From an uncultured bacterium (lineage in GTDB: Bacteria; Planctomycetota; J058), in assembly GCA_937911525.1 (NCBI GenBank), contig CALDQK010000539.1:1-39530 (forward strand): a stretch of 39,530 nt of DNA, given 5' to 3'. A model generated the notes under the pieces. That model worked only from the letters and a program-made list of their open reading frames with translations. It was not told the origin of the DNA and searched no databases. Positions 7,161-15,007 of the stretch are shown here, in pieces (the first letter of the stretch is position 1; each line of letters begins with the position of its first letter). A program made the position numbers and the translations under genes.

Positions 7161-8318
7161 TCACGGCTGCGCCTTGGCAGTAACCAGCCGGGCCAGGGCA
7201 ACTGCGGTCTCGGAGACCGCTTCGAGAGCCTCAGCCAACTCGGTGAACTGAAGCCGTTGGTAGACGCAGGCCGTCAGCCGAGGATCGCTGTGCCGCAGCA
7301 ACTTCTGCGCGGTCGACAACCCAACTCCACTGCCTTCGAGCATGACTGCGAAGGCGCCGCGCAGGGAGTGAAAGTCGAGCTTGCCTTCGTGGGTCACGCG
7401 CTCCACCTCTGCGGCGACGAGGTCTCGTCCTAGCGTGTCCGTTCCCGGAACGCAGGGAAACACAGGGTCGGTCGGTGCCGTTCCAGCACGCTGGTAGACC
7501 GGGTGCGGCCTTCCCTTCGAGTCCAACAGGGGGATCTCCCTGGCTCTGAGGGCGCGTAGTAGTTCAACGAGCGGACCAGGGATCGGGTGTCGCAGGCGGA
7601 GCTTCTTGTTCTTCGTCGCCGAAGCGTCGAGGCGAACCCAACCCGTCCCGGAGGGCGTGACCTATTCGAGGTTCAGATCCTCCCAGCGAAGCGAGCCAAG
7701 CTCCTTCCGGCGCAAGCCGGTGGTGGCGGCGGACAAGTAGACCAGGGACCGATAGGGGGTGCTCGCTGCCAAGAGCCGGAGCAACTCCTCCAATCTGTAG
7801 TGGCGTCGCCGGTAGACGCGGTCAGCCTCGCCGGACGAGAACGCGAGTTCGTCGAAGGGGTTGTCTCGGAGTCCGGTCTGCTTCCGGTGCTTGACCAGGA
7901 ACACGCCGAACTGGCTGAGGTGCTGTGCGTACTTCGAGCGGCTCCTCGCTGAGATGCTCCCGTGTCGTCCGTAGCGCTGGCCGTAGGCTAGGAGCCACTC
8001 GACCGCCGCCGTACCGCTGATGTCTCGAACGGTCGCGGCTCCGCTGTCATGGAGGAAGGTGCGATTGATGCGCTCGACCTCGCGGTTGTGAGCGGACTCG
8101 GTGCCTCCAAGATGCCGAACGAAGAGGTCGAGCCATTCGAGGGCGCTTCGCTGGTCGACCCGCTCGCCAAGTTCGACCTCGCTCCTGCGCTTTCGCCACA
8201 GCTTCTTGGCGACCTCGAAGCTGGTCGTGTTCAGGGACTCGCGATGGCGTCGTCCACGAACCCGGATGTCGAGGCAGTAGATGCTCCCTCGCTTTCGGAG
8301 TCCGGGGTAGCCCTTCAT
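7161..8318 (-). pseudogene. int: tyrosine recombinase (island integrase) with in-frame TAG
   Basis: The frame runs 385 codons from the ATG at 8318 (GGAGGGAC upstream) with a single amber codon, number 219, at 7662-7664. Before it come an N-terminal arm-binding-like strand region, a SAM-like core-binding domain (about 60-160) and the first catalytic Arg in TTGLRRKELGSLRWEDL. After it come the beta-hairpin Lys region (SATKNKKLRLR), H-x-x-R in FHSLRGAFA, the second His in KLLRHSDPRL and the nucleophile Tyr in ACVYQRL. Every catalytic residue survives and only the stop breaks the protein. It is presumably the enzyme that integrated the island at tRNA-Sec. Either it is recently inactivated or the stop is suppressed; two fragments could also be made, since a TTG lies downstream at 7524-7526. 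Confidence 0.85.
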
Positions 8319-8418
8319 GGCGTCCCTCCGTCGCAACCGTCACCCAGGTCGCAGCGTTGTTCAGACACACGACCTCCTTCGGTCGCTGAGGCCCGGTCAC
8401 CCACGTTTCGGGGCGGGA

Positions 8419-8511
8419 CCAAAGCCGGTGCTTTGGGCCGGATCCAAAGGCTCGCGTAAGCCTCTTGAACTCGACGATGTTCGGGGGCGTCGAGGTGGGG
8501 GGCTTTGGGCC
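8419..8511. repeat. GCTTTGGGCC repeats and small hairpin between integrase and resolvase
   Basis: In the 196-nt gap between the two recombinase genes, GCTTTGGGCC occurs at 8430-8439 and again at 8502-8511. The first copy is also the right arm of a perfect 7-bp hairpin (CCAAAGC at 8419-8425, loop CGGT, GCTTTGG at 8430-8436). This is upstream of the integrase, so recombinase accessory or operator sites are possible. Nothing ties them to a known protein. Confidence 0.35.
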
Positions 8512-8514
8512 CAG

Positions 8515-9096
8515 CTAGGCAGCCTCCCGCAAGACGCGACGCACGACCTTCCGAGAGACTCCGAGCGCCGCCGCGATCTCCCTCTGGCTCTTCCCTTGGT
8601 CCCGGAGCGCGGTGACCCGGTCCGGGTTGATCTCCAGCCGAGGGCGTCCGACGTGCTTCCCTCTGGCGCGAGCGCGTCGTTGGCCCTCGACGGAGCGCTC
8701 GACCAGGACGTCCCTCTCCAACTGAGCCAGCGCCCCCATGATCGTGAACATGGCCTGGCCCATCGGCGTGCTCGTGTCGAGGTTCTCGCTGTAGCTGACG
8801 AACTCGACGCCCAGCGCGTTGAACTCCTCCAGCACTCGCAGGAGGTGGACGCAGGACCGGGCCATTCGGTCGAAGCGAAACACGCACACCACATCGACAG
8901 CGCGCTTTCGCGCTGCGTCCATCAACCGATCAAGCTGGGGGCGGCTGGTCTTGGTGCCGCTCACTCCGTGATCGACGAACTCGGAGACCACAGCGAAGCC
9001 ACGGCGCTCGGCATACTCCCGCAGCGCCTCAAGCTGCATCTGCGGGCTCTGGTCCGACGTGGACACTCGGGCGTAGATGGCGGCGCGTACTTGCAT
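8515..9096 (-). CDS. serine recombinase, resolvase/invertase family
   Basis: A 193-residue small serine recombinase. The N-terminal catalytic domain (1-135) has YARVSTSDQSPQMQL with the nucleophile Ser at about 10, the E-F-V-D-H-G-V-S-G strand, and the FRFDRMARS motif with the conserved Arg residues. A long E helix follows, then a GRPRLEINPD linker and a C-terminal Hin-type helix-turn-helix (KSQREIAAALGVSRKVVRRVL). The ATG at 9096 is chosen because GAGGT lies 7 nt upstream; the frame extends further without homology. It could resolve element dimers, invert DNA or assist excision. It ends 197 nt upstream of the integrase start on the same strand. Confidence 0.9.
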   Translation of the reverse strand: MQVRAAIYARVSTSDQSPQMQLEALREYAERRGFAVVSEFVDHGVSGTKTSRPQLDRLMDAARKRAVDVVCVFRFDRMARSCVHLLRVLEEFNALGVEFVSYSENLDTSTPMGQAMFTIMGALAQLERDVLVERSVEGQRRARARGKHVGRPRLEINPDRVTALRDQGKSQREIAAALGVSRKVVRRVLREAA

Positions 9097-9127
9097 GGGG
9101 TGACCTCGGCGATGGACGGGAGATCGC

Positions 9128-9139
9128 TGATGTACATCA
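9128..9139. promoter_or_regulatory. 12-bp palindrome TGATGTACATCA, candidate operator
   Basis: A perfect 12-bp palindrome starting 32 nt upstream of the resolvase ATG, in the divergent control interval. This size and symmetry suit a dimeric HTH repressor or the resolvase itself. Direct binding evidence is absent. Confidence 0.35.
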
Positions 9140-9350
9140 CCCCTCTGACGTCGCTTCAAACGCGAAACCATCCGCCCCACCTCGGACACGAACAGGCGGG
9201 AGGCGAGACTGTGTGCGGCGCCGAGCAGGTTGTGTCACTCAGCGGGCTCGATCTCTCTCGACGCACTTTGTGTTTCCCAACTGCCGCGTCGGCGCGACCC
9301 GACGCAGGGGGTGGAGGCATGTAGACCGACTTCGAATCAGATTGACGCCA

Positions 9351-9378
9351 TTGACAGTTCTCGTGCTGGTCGTACCCT
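9351..9378 (+). promoter_or_regulatory. sigma-70-like promoter for the island replication operon
   Basis: TTGACA at 9351-9356, a perfect -35 consensus, is followed after 16 nt by TACCCT at 9373-9378 (a weak -10 with the T-A...T positions). Another TTGACG lies 9 nt upstream at 9342-9347. It would give a leader of about 115 nt before the HTH gene at 9502. Confidence 0.35.
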
Positions 9379-9501
9379 AGAAGCGTTCGAGCGCGCTGAG
9401 TTGGGTGCCGCGTTTGAGCGACAACCCGGCTCGCAAGTCGATCCCAGAACTGGTGCGGTAGACAAGCGATCCCTGACGGCCCGTGGGCCGAAGGAATCGT
9501 C

Positions 9502-9744
9502 ATGTCCCCCAGTAACCCATCCTGGCTGGCCGAGATCCTCGACCGTCTCGAACCCCTCAACAGCATCAGCGACTCCGCCGAGGCGCTGAACGTTCCCGTC
9601 CCGACTCTCCGTGGCTACGTACGGCGAGGACACCTCCAAGCCGTTCGCTGTGGGCCTCGTGGATCCCGAGTGCTGATCCCACGCGACGCCATTCGGGACT
9701 TGCTCCTCGACGGTCTCACTGGACCCGAGGAGGTGATGTCGTGA
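9502..9744 (+). CDS. excisionase/MerR-like HTH protein
   Basis: An 80-residue protein whose centre reads SDSAEALNVPVPTLRGYVRRGHLQAVRCG and then RVLIPRDAIRDLL. This is the winged-helix pattern of excisionase-type (DNA-binding HTH_17) proteins: helix-turn-helix, a short wing, then a final helix. The ATG at 9502 has AAGGA upstream. It is the first gene of the rightward operon and overlaps the next by 4 nt (GTGA). In an integrative element the natural role is a recombination directionality factor or a regulator, but no site is known. Confidence 0.7.
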   Translation: MSPSNPSWLAEILDRLEPLNSISDSAEALNVPVPTLRGYVRRGHLQAVRCGPRGSRVLIPRDAIRDLLLDGLTGPEEVMS

Positions 9745-10316
9745 GCGGCAGCCAGGAACAGGACCAGCAGGTCCGCGACCCCTTCGATCCAGCCGCGCTT
9801 CGAGTGCAGGCTGATTTCTCCGCCCTGACGCCCGTCAAGCGCCTCCTGACCACCGTCCCGCTCGACAAGCCAAGGCGCGAGGCGTGGGTTCGCGTACACC
9901 CCGCGAAGGAATACACCTTGAGGGTGTTCACCCTCAAGGTGGATCGGGATACCTACCTGGTCAGCCCAGACCTGGGCCCCGAACTTCGCGCTCGCCCGAC
10001 GCAGATCTACACCGCCATCACGCGCCAAGGCGACATCCGCCTTTGGCCTGTGGGACTCCCGGGGCCTGACGGCAAACACAACCCCTGGCACGCTTCCGCA
10101 ATGATGGCTGCAGAGCAAGCCAAGACCCAGTGGGTTCGGCTGGAGTCGAACGTGTCGGCGGGCTACTACGAGGTGTGGACGCCAAAGATCGACATGGGCG
10201 AGCCCCAGTGGCCCGAGGAGAGCTTCGGAGATCTGCTCCGCGTGGCCTGTAGCGGTGGGAAGCTCATCGACTCGCTGGACCACATCGTCCTTCGCCAACT
10301 TCGAGGTGAGGTCTGA
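9741..10316 (+). CDS. island protein of unknown function, upstream of DNA polymerase
   Basis: A 191-residue soluble protein with no recognised catalytic motif. It has a mixed alpha/beta look, with a beta-rich centre (EYTLRVFTLKVDRDTYLVSP; then IRLWPVGLPGP) and a tryptophan-rich C-terminal half. It starts with GTG overlapping the HTH gene and its TGA overlaps the ATG of the polymerase, so it is translationally coupled to both. Position suggests a replication accessory factor of the element. The function is an inference from context only. Confidence 0.65.
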   Translation: MSGSQEQDQQVRDPFDPAALRVQADFSALTPVKRLLTTVPLDKPRREAWVRVHPAKEYTLRVFTLKVDRDTYLVSPDLGPELRARPTQIYTAITRQGDIRLWPVGLPGPDGKHNPWHASAMMAAEQAKTQWVRLESNVSAGYYEVWTPKIDMGEPQWPEESFGDLLRVACSGGKLIDSLDHIVLRQLRGEV

Positions 10317-12187
10317 TGAGCGTTGACCTCGACTACTTCCGCGAGATCTGGCTCGTGGACTTCGAGTTCTGTGCGCCGCCAGGCGAGCGCCCCAGGGTTC
10401 TCTGCCTGGTCGCACGGGAGCTTCGGTCGGGGCGCCTTGTACGGCTGTGGGAGGACGAACTCTCCCACAGGCGCACCGCGCCATATCCGCTGGACGACCG
10501 GAGCCTCGTGGTTGCCTACTACGCATCGGCGGAGGTGGGGTGCCACCTCGCGTTGGGCTGGCCTGTTCCCTCACGGGTGCTCGACCTCTACGTCGAGTTC
10601 CGCAACCTCTCGAACGGGAAGCCCACGCCCTGCGGAGCGGGTCTCCTGGGCGCCCTGTTCCACTACGGCTTGGCTGGGATCGAGAGCGTCGACAAGGACG
10701 AGATGCGCGACCTTGCGATGCGCGGTGGCGACTACACGGCGGACGAGCGTCGCAGGCTCCTCGACTACTGTCAGTCGGATGTGGACGCACTGGTTCGGCT
10801 GCTGCCTGCCATGCTGCCGAACGTGGACCTGCGCAGGGCCGTCTACCGGGGTCGTTACATGGTCACGGCAGCAAGGATCGAGCACGAGGGGATTCCGATT
10901 GACGGCGACAGCCTGGCTCGGCTCCGAATCCGTTGGCCGGACATTCAGCGGGCGCTCGTGGAGCGGGTCGATGCCGACTACGGCGTCTATGAGGGTCGGA
11001 CCTTCAAGGCGGCGCGCTGGGAGGCGTGGCTCGCTAGGAACAACATCCCCTGGCCTCGCCTTCCCTCGGGAGCCCTGGCACTCGACGACGACACGTTCCG
11101 CCAAATGGCGAGAGCGCACCCGAGCGTCGCGCCCATTCGTGAGCTACGACACTCACTCGGTCAGCTTCGCCTCGCGGACCTTGCTGTCGGGAGCGACGGG
11201 CGGAACCGCTGCCTGCTCTCAGCCTTCCGGGCGAAGACGGGGCGCAACCAACCGAGCAACAGCAAGTTCATCTTCGGGCCGTCTGCTTGGCTTCGCGGGC
11301 TCATCAAGCCGCCTGCGGGTCATGCAGTCGCTTACGTGGACTGGTCCCAGCAGGAGTTCGGTGTAGCTGCTGCGCTTTCTGGCGACGCCAAGATGCTCGC
11401 CGCCTACGAGACTGGCGACCCCTACCTCGCCTTCGCCATCCAAGCTGGTGCAGCACCTCCTGGGGCAACGAAGCAGAGTCACGCAGAGGTGCGAGAGCTG
11501 TACAAGCAGTGTGTGTTGGCCGTCCAGTACATGATGGGCGCCGAGTCGCTCTCGCAGCGGATCGGGCGATCCGCTCTAGAAGCTCAACATCTTCTGCGCC
11601 GACATCGTGAGACCTTCCGCGACTACTGAGCATGGTCCGACGCGGCGGTTAATCACGCGATGTTGCGTGGGCACTTGGATACCGTGCTGGGTTGGCGGGT
11701 CTGGGTCGGATCAGGGACGAACGGGCGCTCCTTGCGGAACTTCCCGATGCAGGCCAACGGTGCTGAGATGCTCCGCCTGGCTTGCTGCCTGGCTACTGAG
11801 CGCGGTGTGCGGGTCGCGGCTCCGGTCCACGACGCACTTCTCGTGGTCGCCCCCCAGGAGCGCCTAGAGGCTGTCCTAGAGTCGACCGTACGGGCAATGG
11901 ACGAAGCCTGCGACATCGTGCTCGGTGGGCGCCTGAGGCTCCGCACGGACGCTGAGGTCGTGTCTTATCCCAAGCGATACATGGACCCCCGTGGCGCCCG
12001 CATGTGGGAGGTCGTCTGGCAGATCGTCGAAGACCTAGAGGCGAGCGACGGCGGCAGGAGCTTCTCGCGCCAGCGCGACGAAGAAGTCGCGCCCCCGCGA
12101 ATCACTTGTCGCAGGAGCGCGAACCCGTCCACTCCTATCTCTCTTCTCTCTCCTCTTAGTACATCTACACCAGTAGGTGTCCGATGA
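10316..12187 (+). pseudogene. phage-type family A DNA polymerase with in-frame TGA
   Basis: The frame spans 623 codons with one opal codon, number 438, at 11627-11629. The N-terminal 3'-5' exonuclease has Exo I DFEF near 15, and Exo III in LDYCQSDVDAL near 155. The polymerase part has motif A DWSQQEFG near 342 and motif B R-x3-K with VQYMMG near 390-405. After the stop come NFPMQANGAEMLRLA and motif C VHDALLV. The break falls between motif B and motif C, so a terminated product would lack a catalytic aspartate. In phage relatives I recall, the aligned position is Trp (FW-x-WSDA), which makes TGG to TGA the likely change. The downstream part has an ATG at 11660 but no ribosome-binding site. 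It is coupled to genes on both sides by overlapping start/stop codons. Confidence 0.8.
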
Positions 12188-12576
12188 ACTTCGGGCATCA
12201 GGTTCCAGAGCGTCGTCTTGATCCTGCACTGTGGGGAGGTCCACCTGCGAATGGGGGTCACCGGGAGTCCAGGGGAGGGGCTGCTCCCGGTTCCTCTGGG
12301 TTGTTCCTGGGCGGTCGGATTCCGTTGGTCTGGCTCCAACAGGCGGGGAGACTCCCCGGACGGTCGCTCCATGTCGCAGTGGTAATCCGGTTCCTCTCCT
12401 GTCTGGAAAAGAGTCCGACGGTCAAGTTGAGACCGAAGCTGCTCCGAGAGTTTGGCGTCCAGAAAGATGCTCTGAGCCGAAGCCTCGACGCGCTTTCGGA
12501 AGCCGGACTCATCGAGATCATCGACCGCACTCGGGGTCGGGGCTCAACCGTGAGAATCTTGGAGGCCCACAAGTGA
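12184..12576 (+). CDS. winged-helix DNA-binding protein
   Basis: A 130-residue protein. After a poorly structured glycine/proline-rich N terminus (1-45), residues 46-127 form a winged helix: IPLVWLQQAGRLPG, a helix VVIRFLSCLEKS, then KLRPKLLREFGVQKDALSRSL as helix-turn-helix and GLIEIIDRTRGRGSTVRIL as the wing. Small proteins of this sort are common beside family A polymerases in integrative elements and are likely replication or copy-control regulators (inference). The ATG overlaps the polymerase stop (ATGA). Confidence 0.65.
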   Translation: MNFGHQVPERRLDPALWGGPPANGGHRESRGGAAPGSSGLFLGGRIPLVWLQQAGRLPGRSLHVAVVIRFLSCLEKSPTVKLRPKLLREFGVQKDALSRSLDALSEAGLIEIIDRTRGRGSTVRILEAHK

Positions 12577-12709
12577 TTCTTCGTGGGCCCGCCAGGTGTG
12601 GATCACGCAGGAACGTCAGCGCCGCAGTTCTTCTCGCCCTTCCCGGGCGACGTTCGAACTCAAGGCCAGTCAGGTTCTTACAAACCCGCACTTGCCATAA
12701 TGGAGAGCA

Positions 12710-13075
12710 ATGGCTGGCAGGGTGAGAAACATCAGGCGAGAAGTTCAGGCTCTAGAACTTCGGGTGGCGGGCCAGAGTCAGCGTGAAGTCGCCTCGACGC
12801 TAGGGATCAGTGTTCGCACGGTTTCTCGCTACGAACAGCGTTGGCGCGACGGCGACCGTCCTCTACCGGAAGTCTTGGCCGCGCTATGGAGTGCCTACGA
12901 CCGAGAGCAACAGGGCTGGCGACGAGTCCGTCTGCTCCAGAGCCTCGCGAAGGTTGCCGTTGTCCAGGCCCAGTTGGATCAGGAGTCTGCGGATCGCGAC
13001 CTCCTGAACGAGGTTCGGGAGCACCAGACGGAGAGCCCCCAAAGGGCGTGGTGCCCGGTTCGAGGTGGCTCATGA
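12710..13075 (+). CDS. helix-turn-helix protein, first gene of the cargo operon
   Basis: A 121-residue protein with an N-terminal homeodomain-like HTH: REVQALELRVAGQSQREVAS, then TLGISVRTVSRYEQRW. This resembles the HTH of IS630-type transposases and small terminase-like proteins. The remainder is helical and charged with no catalytic motif. The ATG at 12710 has GGAG 6 nt upstream. A 133-nt gap separates it from the preceding gene. Its stop overlaps the next ATG (ATGA), starting a run of translationally coupled genes to 16210. A regulator of that operon is the simplest guess. Confidence 0.6.
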   Translation: MAGRVRNIRREVQALELRVAGQSQREVASTLGISVRTVSRYEQRWRDGDRPLPEVLAALWSAYDREQQGWRRVRLLQSLAKVAVVQAQLDQESADRDLLNEVREHQTESPQRAWCPVRGGS

Positions 13076-13410
13076 ACCCACTCGACGAGCTACTCCAACG
13101 AGTGCTGAGGACGACCAGCCTGGAGGATCTCCGGTTGTTCGCGGCACTTCCAGATCAGGAGCGGGTGCTGCGCTGCGATGTCGCCGTAGCGAAGGCGAAC
13201 GAAGTTGCCGAAGATCTGCTCAGCGCCGTCAGCCCCGCAGCTTGGTTCAAGGTCCGAGTCAGCCAAACGTCTCTTGGAGCCTCGCTGTCCCGCGACAAGC
13301 CCGCTCAGGGCGCGTTGGGGGGCCACCAGGCGCCTGAAGCCGCGATTGTTGACCCAGCACGCGCCCGGACGCTGGAGGGCCTTGTGGTGGAGCAGGAGCA
13401 GCAAGGGTGA
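13072..13410 (+). CDS. unknown island protein, 112 aa
   Basis: Begins with ATG at 13072 (GAGGTGG upstream) overlapping the HTH gene and ends overlapping the HAD gene (GTGA). The N-terminal half is helical and leucine-rich (PLDELLQRVLRTTSLEDLRLF), the C-terminal third glutamate/glutamine-rich. No signal peptide, membrane segment or known motif is seen. The tight coupling on both sides supports that it is real. Confidence 0.6.
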   Translation: MNPLDELLQRVLRTTSLEDLRLFAALPDQERVLRCDVAVAKANEVAEDLLSAVSPAAWFKVRVSQTSLGASLSRDKPAQGALGGHQAPEAAIVDPARARTLEGLVVEQEQQG

Positions 13411-14021
13411 AGCGAGCCGTCCTGCTCGACGTGTTCGGTACGTTGGTCCACTTCGGGATCAAGCGCCGCCCGTTCGTGACCCTCATGCGGAACCTGGACC
13501 GAAACAGGGAGGGACTTCTACGGGCTCGACGTCGGCTGATGACGTCACCTGTTCCCTCCCTCCGTGCCGCCGCCGAGTTCTTGGACGAAAAACCGGCTGA
13601 GGCTGACATCCAAGCTGCCGAGCGTGAGCTTGAGGAGCACCTCGCCAGTTGTCACCTCGCCGAAGGAACGCTCCCGCTGCTCCGACAGCTTCGCGGGGAG
13701 GGCTTCGCCCTCGCCCTGATCTCCAACTTGGCGAGCGCGTACGTTCCTGTGCTGAGGAGGTTGGGAGTCCACCAGTTGGTCGATGAGGCCACATACTCCT
13801 GCGAAGTGGGGGTCGTGAAGCCCGATCCGGCGATCTACGGGCTGACCCTTGAGAAACTCGGTGTCGCCCCGCAGAACGCGACGATGGTCGGGAACTCCAT
13901 TCGGGCGGACGTCCTCGGAGCAAAGGCGGCAGGTCTGAGGGCGGTCTGGATCACGGAGAACGACGACCCGGCCCACGTCTGCCTTCGTGGACTCGCCGAT
14001 CTTAGGAGCGTCCTTCCATGA
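13407..14021 (+). CDS. HAD-superfamily hydrolase
   Basis: A 204-residue cytoplasmic HAD enzyme. Motif I is LLDVFGTLV: the nucleophile Asp8 is present but the usual second Asp is Phe, as in haloacid-dehalogenase-like members. Motif II is ALISNLAS near 109, motif III the Lys in GVVKPDP near 140, and motif IV MVGNSIRADVLGAKAAG near 160. A helical cap of about 70 residues lies after motif I (type C1). The substrate is unknown; the second-Asp change makes a simple phosphatase less certain. GTG start, coupled to the genes before and after. Confidence 0.8.
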   Translation: MKRAVLLDVFGTLVHFGIKRRPFVTLMRNLDRNREGLLRARRRLMTSPVPSLRAAAEFLDEKPAEADIQAAERELEEHLASCHLAEGTLPLLRQLRGEGFALALISNLASAYVPVLRRLGVHQLVDEATYSCEVGVVKPDPAIYGLTLEKLGVAPQNATMVGNSIRADVLGAKAAGLRAVWITENDDPAHVCLRGLADLRSVLP

Positions 14022-15007
14022 GTGACGCGACCCTGAGAGCCCTGGAGCGTGACTGGAAGGCGTCGGGCAGTGCGGAGAGCGAAGCCGCGCTCATCCAGGC
14101 CCAATCGCGGGCTGGCGTCTTGCTGGAGAGCCGCCTTCGACTGGCCGCGCTCCTGGGCCATCCAGCAGCCGTCCTGGCCTCGGGTGCTGCTGAGCCGGGA
14201 CCGCTCCTCTGCGACTTGTGCTTCGAGATCACCGAGTTTGGCAGGAAGGCGAGCATTCGAACTGCGGTAGCGGCTGCGAGGCTCCTCCTCGAACGCTGGA
14301 GTTGGCCCCACCCGGAAGCCAATCCGCAGGAGGTGCTGAATGCGGTCGAGGCATGGCTCTCCTGTCCCTGCCCCACGCACGAGGCCAACTGCCGGGGCCA
14401 GGCGGACGAGCTGTACAACTCGATGGTGGCGCACGAAGGTGAGCCCGACCTGGGTGTCGTCATTCACCAGACGGATCGGTCGCGACCGGCAAACGCGATC
14501 TACCTAACGGCATACCTGACATCGAGAGCCGAACTTGACGACGACTCCCGACGGACTGCCGTTCGGGTTGTGACCGAGATCGAGCAGGCCCTCGACGCCG
14601 AATACGATCTGCGGGACGCCATCCGAAACGAAGTCGTGCCCTGGGCTCTCGGACGCCGGGACGTTGTCCAAGAGCGTGTGGATGCCCTCCTCGGCAGAGA
14701 GGCGGAGTACGTTACCTACTTCGGCCAACGGCTGACGAGGGACTGGGCTGAGGCGTTGGACCGTGCCCAGCAAGAGCGTGCTTATCGGGTGGGCAGCGCG
14801 AGCTACCCGAGGATCCCCTACGGGTCCGAGACCTTTCGCGACCCGCAGGAGGCGATGAACCAACCCTGCCGACACTGCAACACGCTGCTCGGGAAACTCC
14901 ATGACCCGGACTGCGATTACGAGCAGTGTCCCGCGTGCAACCGGCAGATCATGTCCTGCGACTGTGAGTTCGAGGGCCACGAGTGGCGCGAGCTTGACGA
15001 TGACTGA
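14018..15007 (+). CDS. helical cargo protein with C-terminal zinc ribbon, paralogue of the next gene
   Basis: A 329-residue protein. Its N terminus (LRALERDWKASGS, then EAALIQAQ, then ESRLRLAALLGHPAA) matches the N terminus of the next gene's product, and both carry a distal N-x-VVPWALG motif, so they are paralogues. Residues 50-220 are helical and repeat-like. Unique to this copy is a C-terminal cysteine/histidine cluster (CRHC, then CDYEQCPACNRQ, then SCDCEFEGHEW) that looks like a zinc ribbon. The LERxxxxSGxxExEA...LAAxLGH opening is seen in many myxobacterial and planctomycete proteins of unknown role. ATG overlaps the HAD stop. Confidence 0.6.
   Translation: MSDATLRALERDWKASGSAESEAALIQAQSRAGVLLESRLRLAALLGHPAAVLASGAAEPGPLLCDLCFEITEFGRKASIRTAVAAARLLLERWSWPHPEANPQEVLNAVEAWLSCPCPTHEANCRGQADELYNSMVAHEGEPDLGVVIHQTDRSRPANAIYLTAYLTSRAELDDDSRRTAVRVVTEIEQALDAEYDLRDAIRNEVVPWALGRRDVVQERVDALLGREAEYVTYFGQRLTRDWAEALDRAQQERAYRVGSASYPRIPYGSETFRDPQEAMNQPCRHCNTLLGKLHDPDCDYEQCPACNRQIMSCDCEFEGHEWRELDDD

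Larger units (their letters stand above)
9097..9501. other. 405-nt divergent regulatory interval
   Basis: No gene is supported here. It separates the leftward recombinase genes from the rightward replication operon and so should hold the lysogeny-like control region of the island. It contains the 12-bp palindrome at 9128-9139 just upstream of the resolvase start and a sigma-70-like promoter candidate at 9351-9378 facing the HTH gene. Confidence 0.5.

Noticed and set aside
11660-12187. Downstream polymerase fragment as an independent gene
   Set aside because: The ATG at 11660 lacks a ribosome-binding site and the frame is continuous with the upstream part through a single TGA, so it is treated as one interrupted gene.
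12661-12709. Extended -10-like TTGCCATAAT upstream of the 12710 gene
   Set aside because: A start site from it would fall inside the ribosome-binding site of the gene, and no -35 lies at suitable spacing, so I did not call a promoter.
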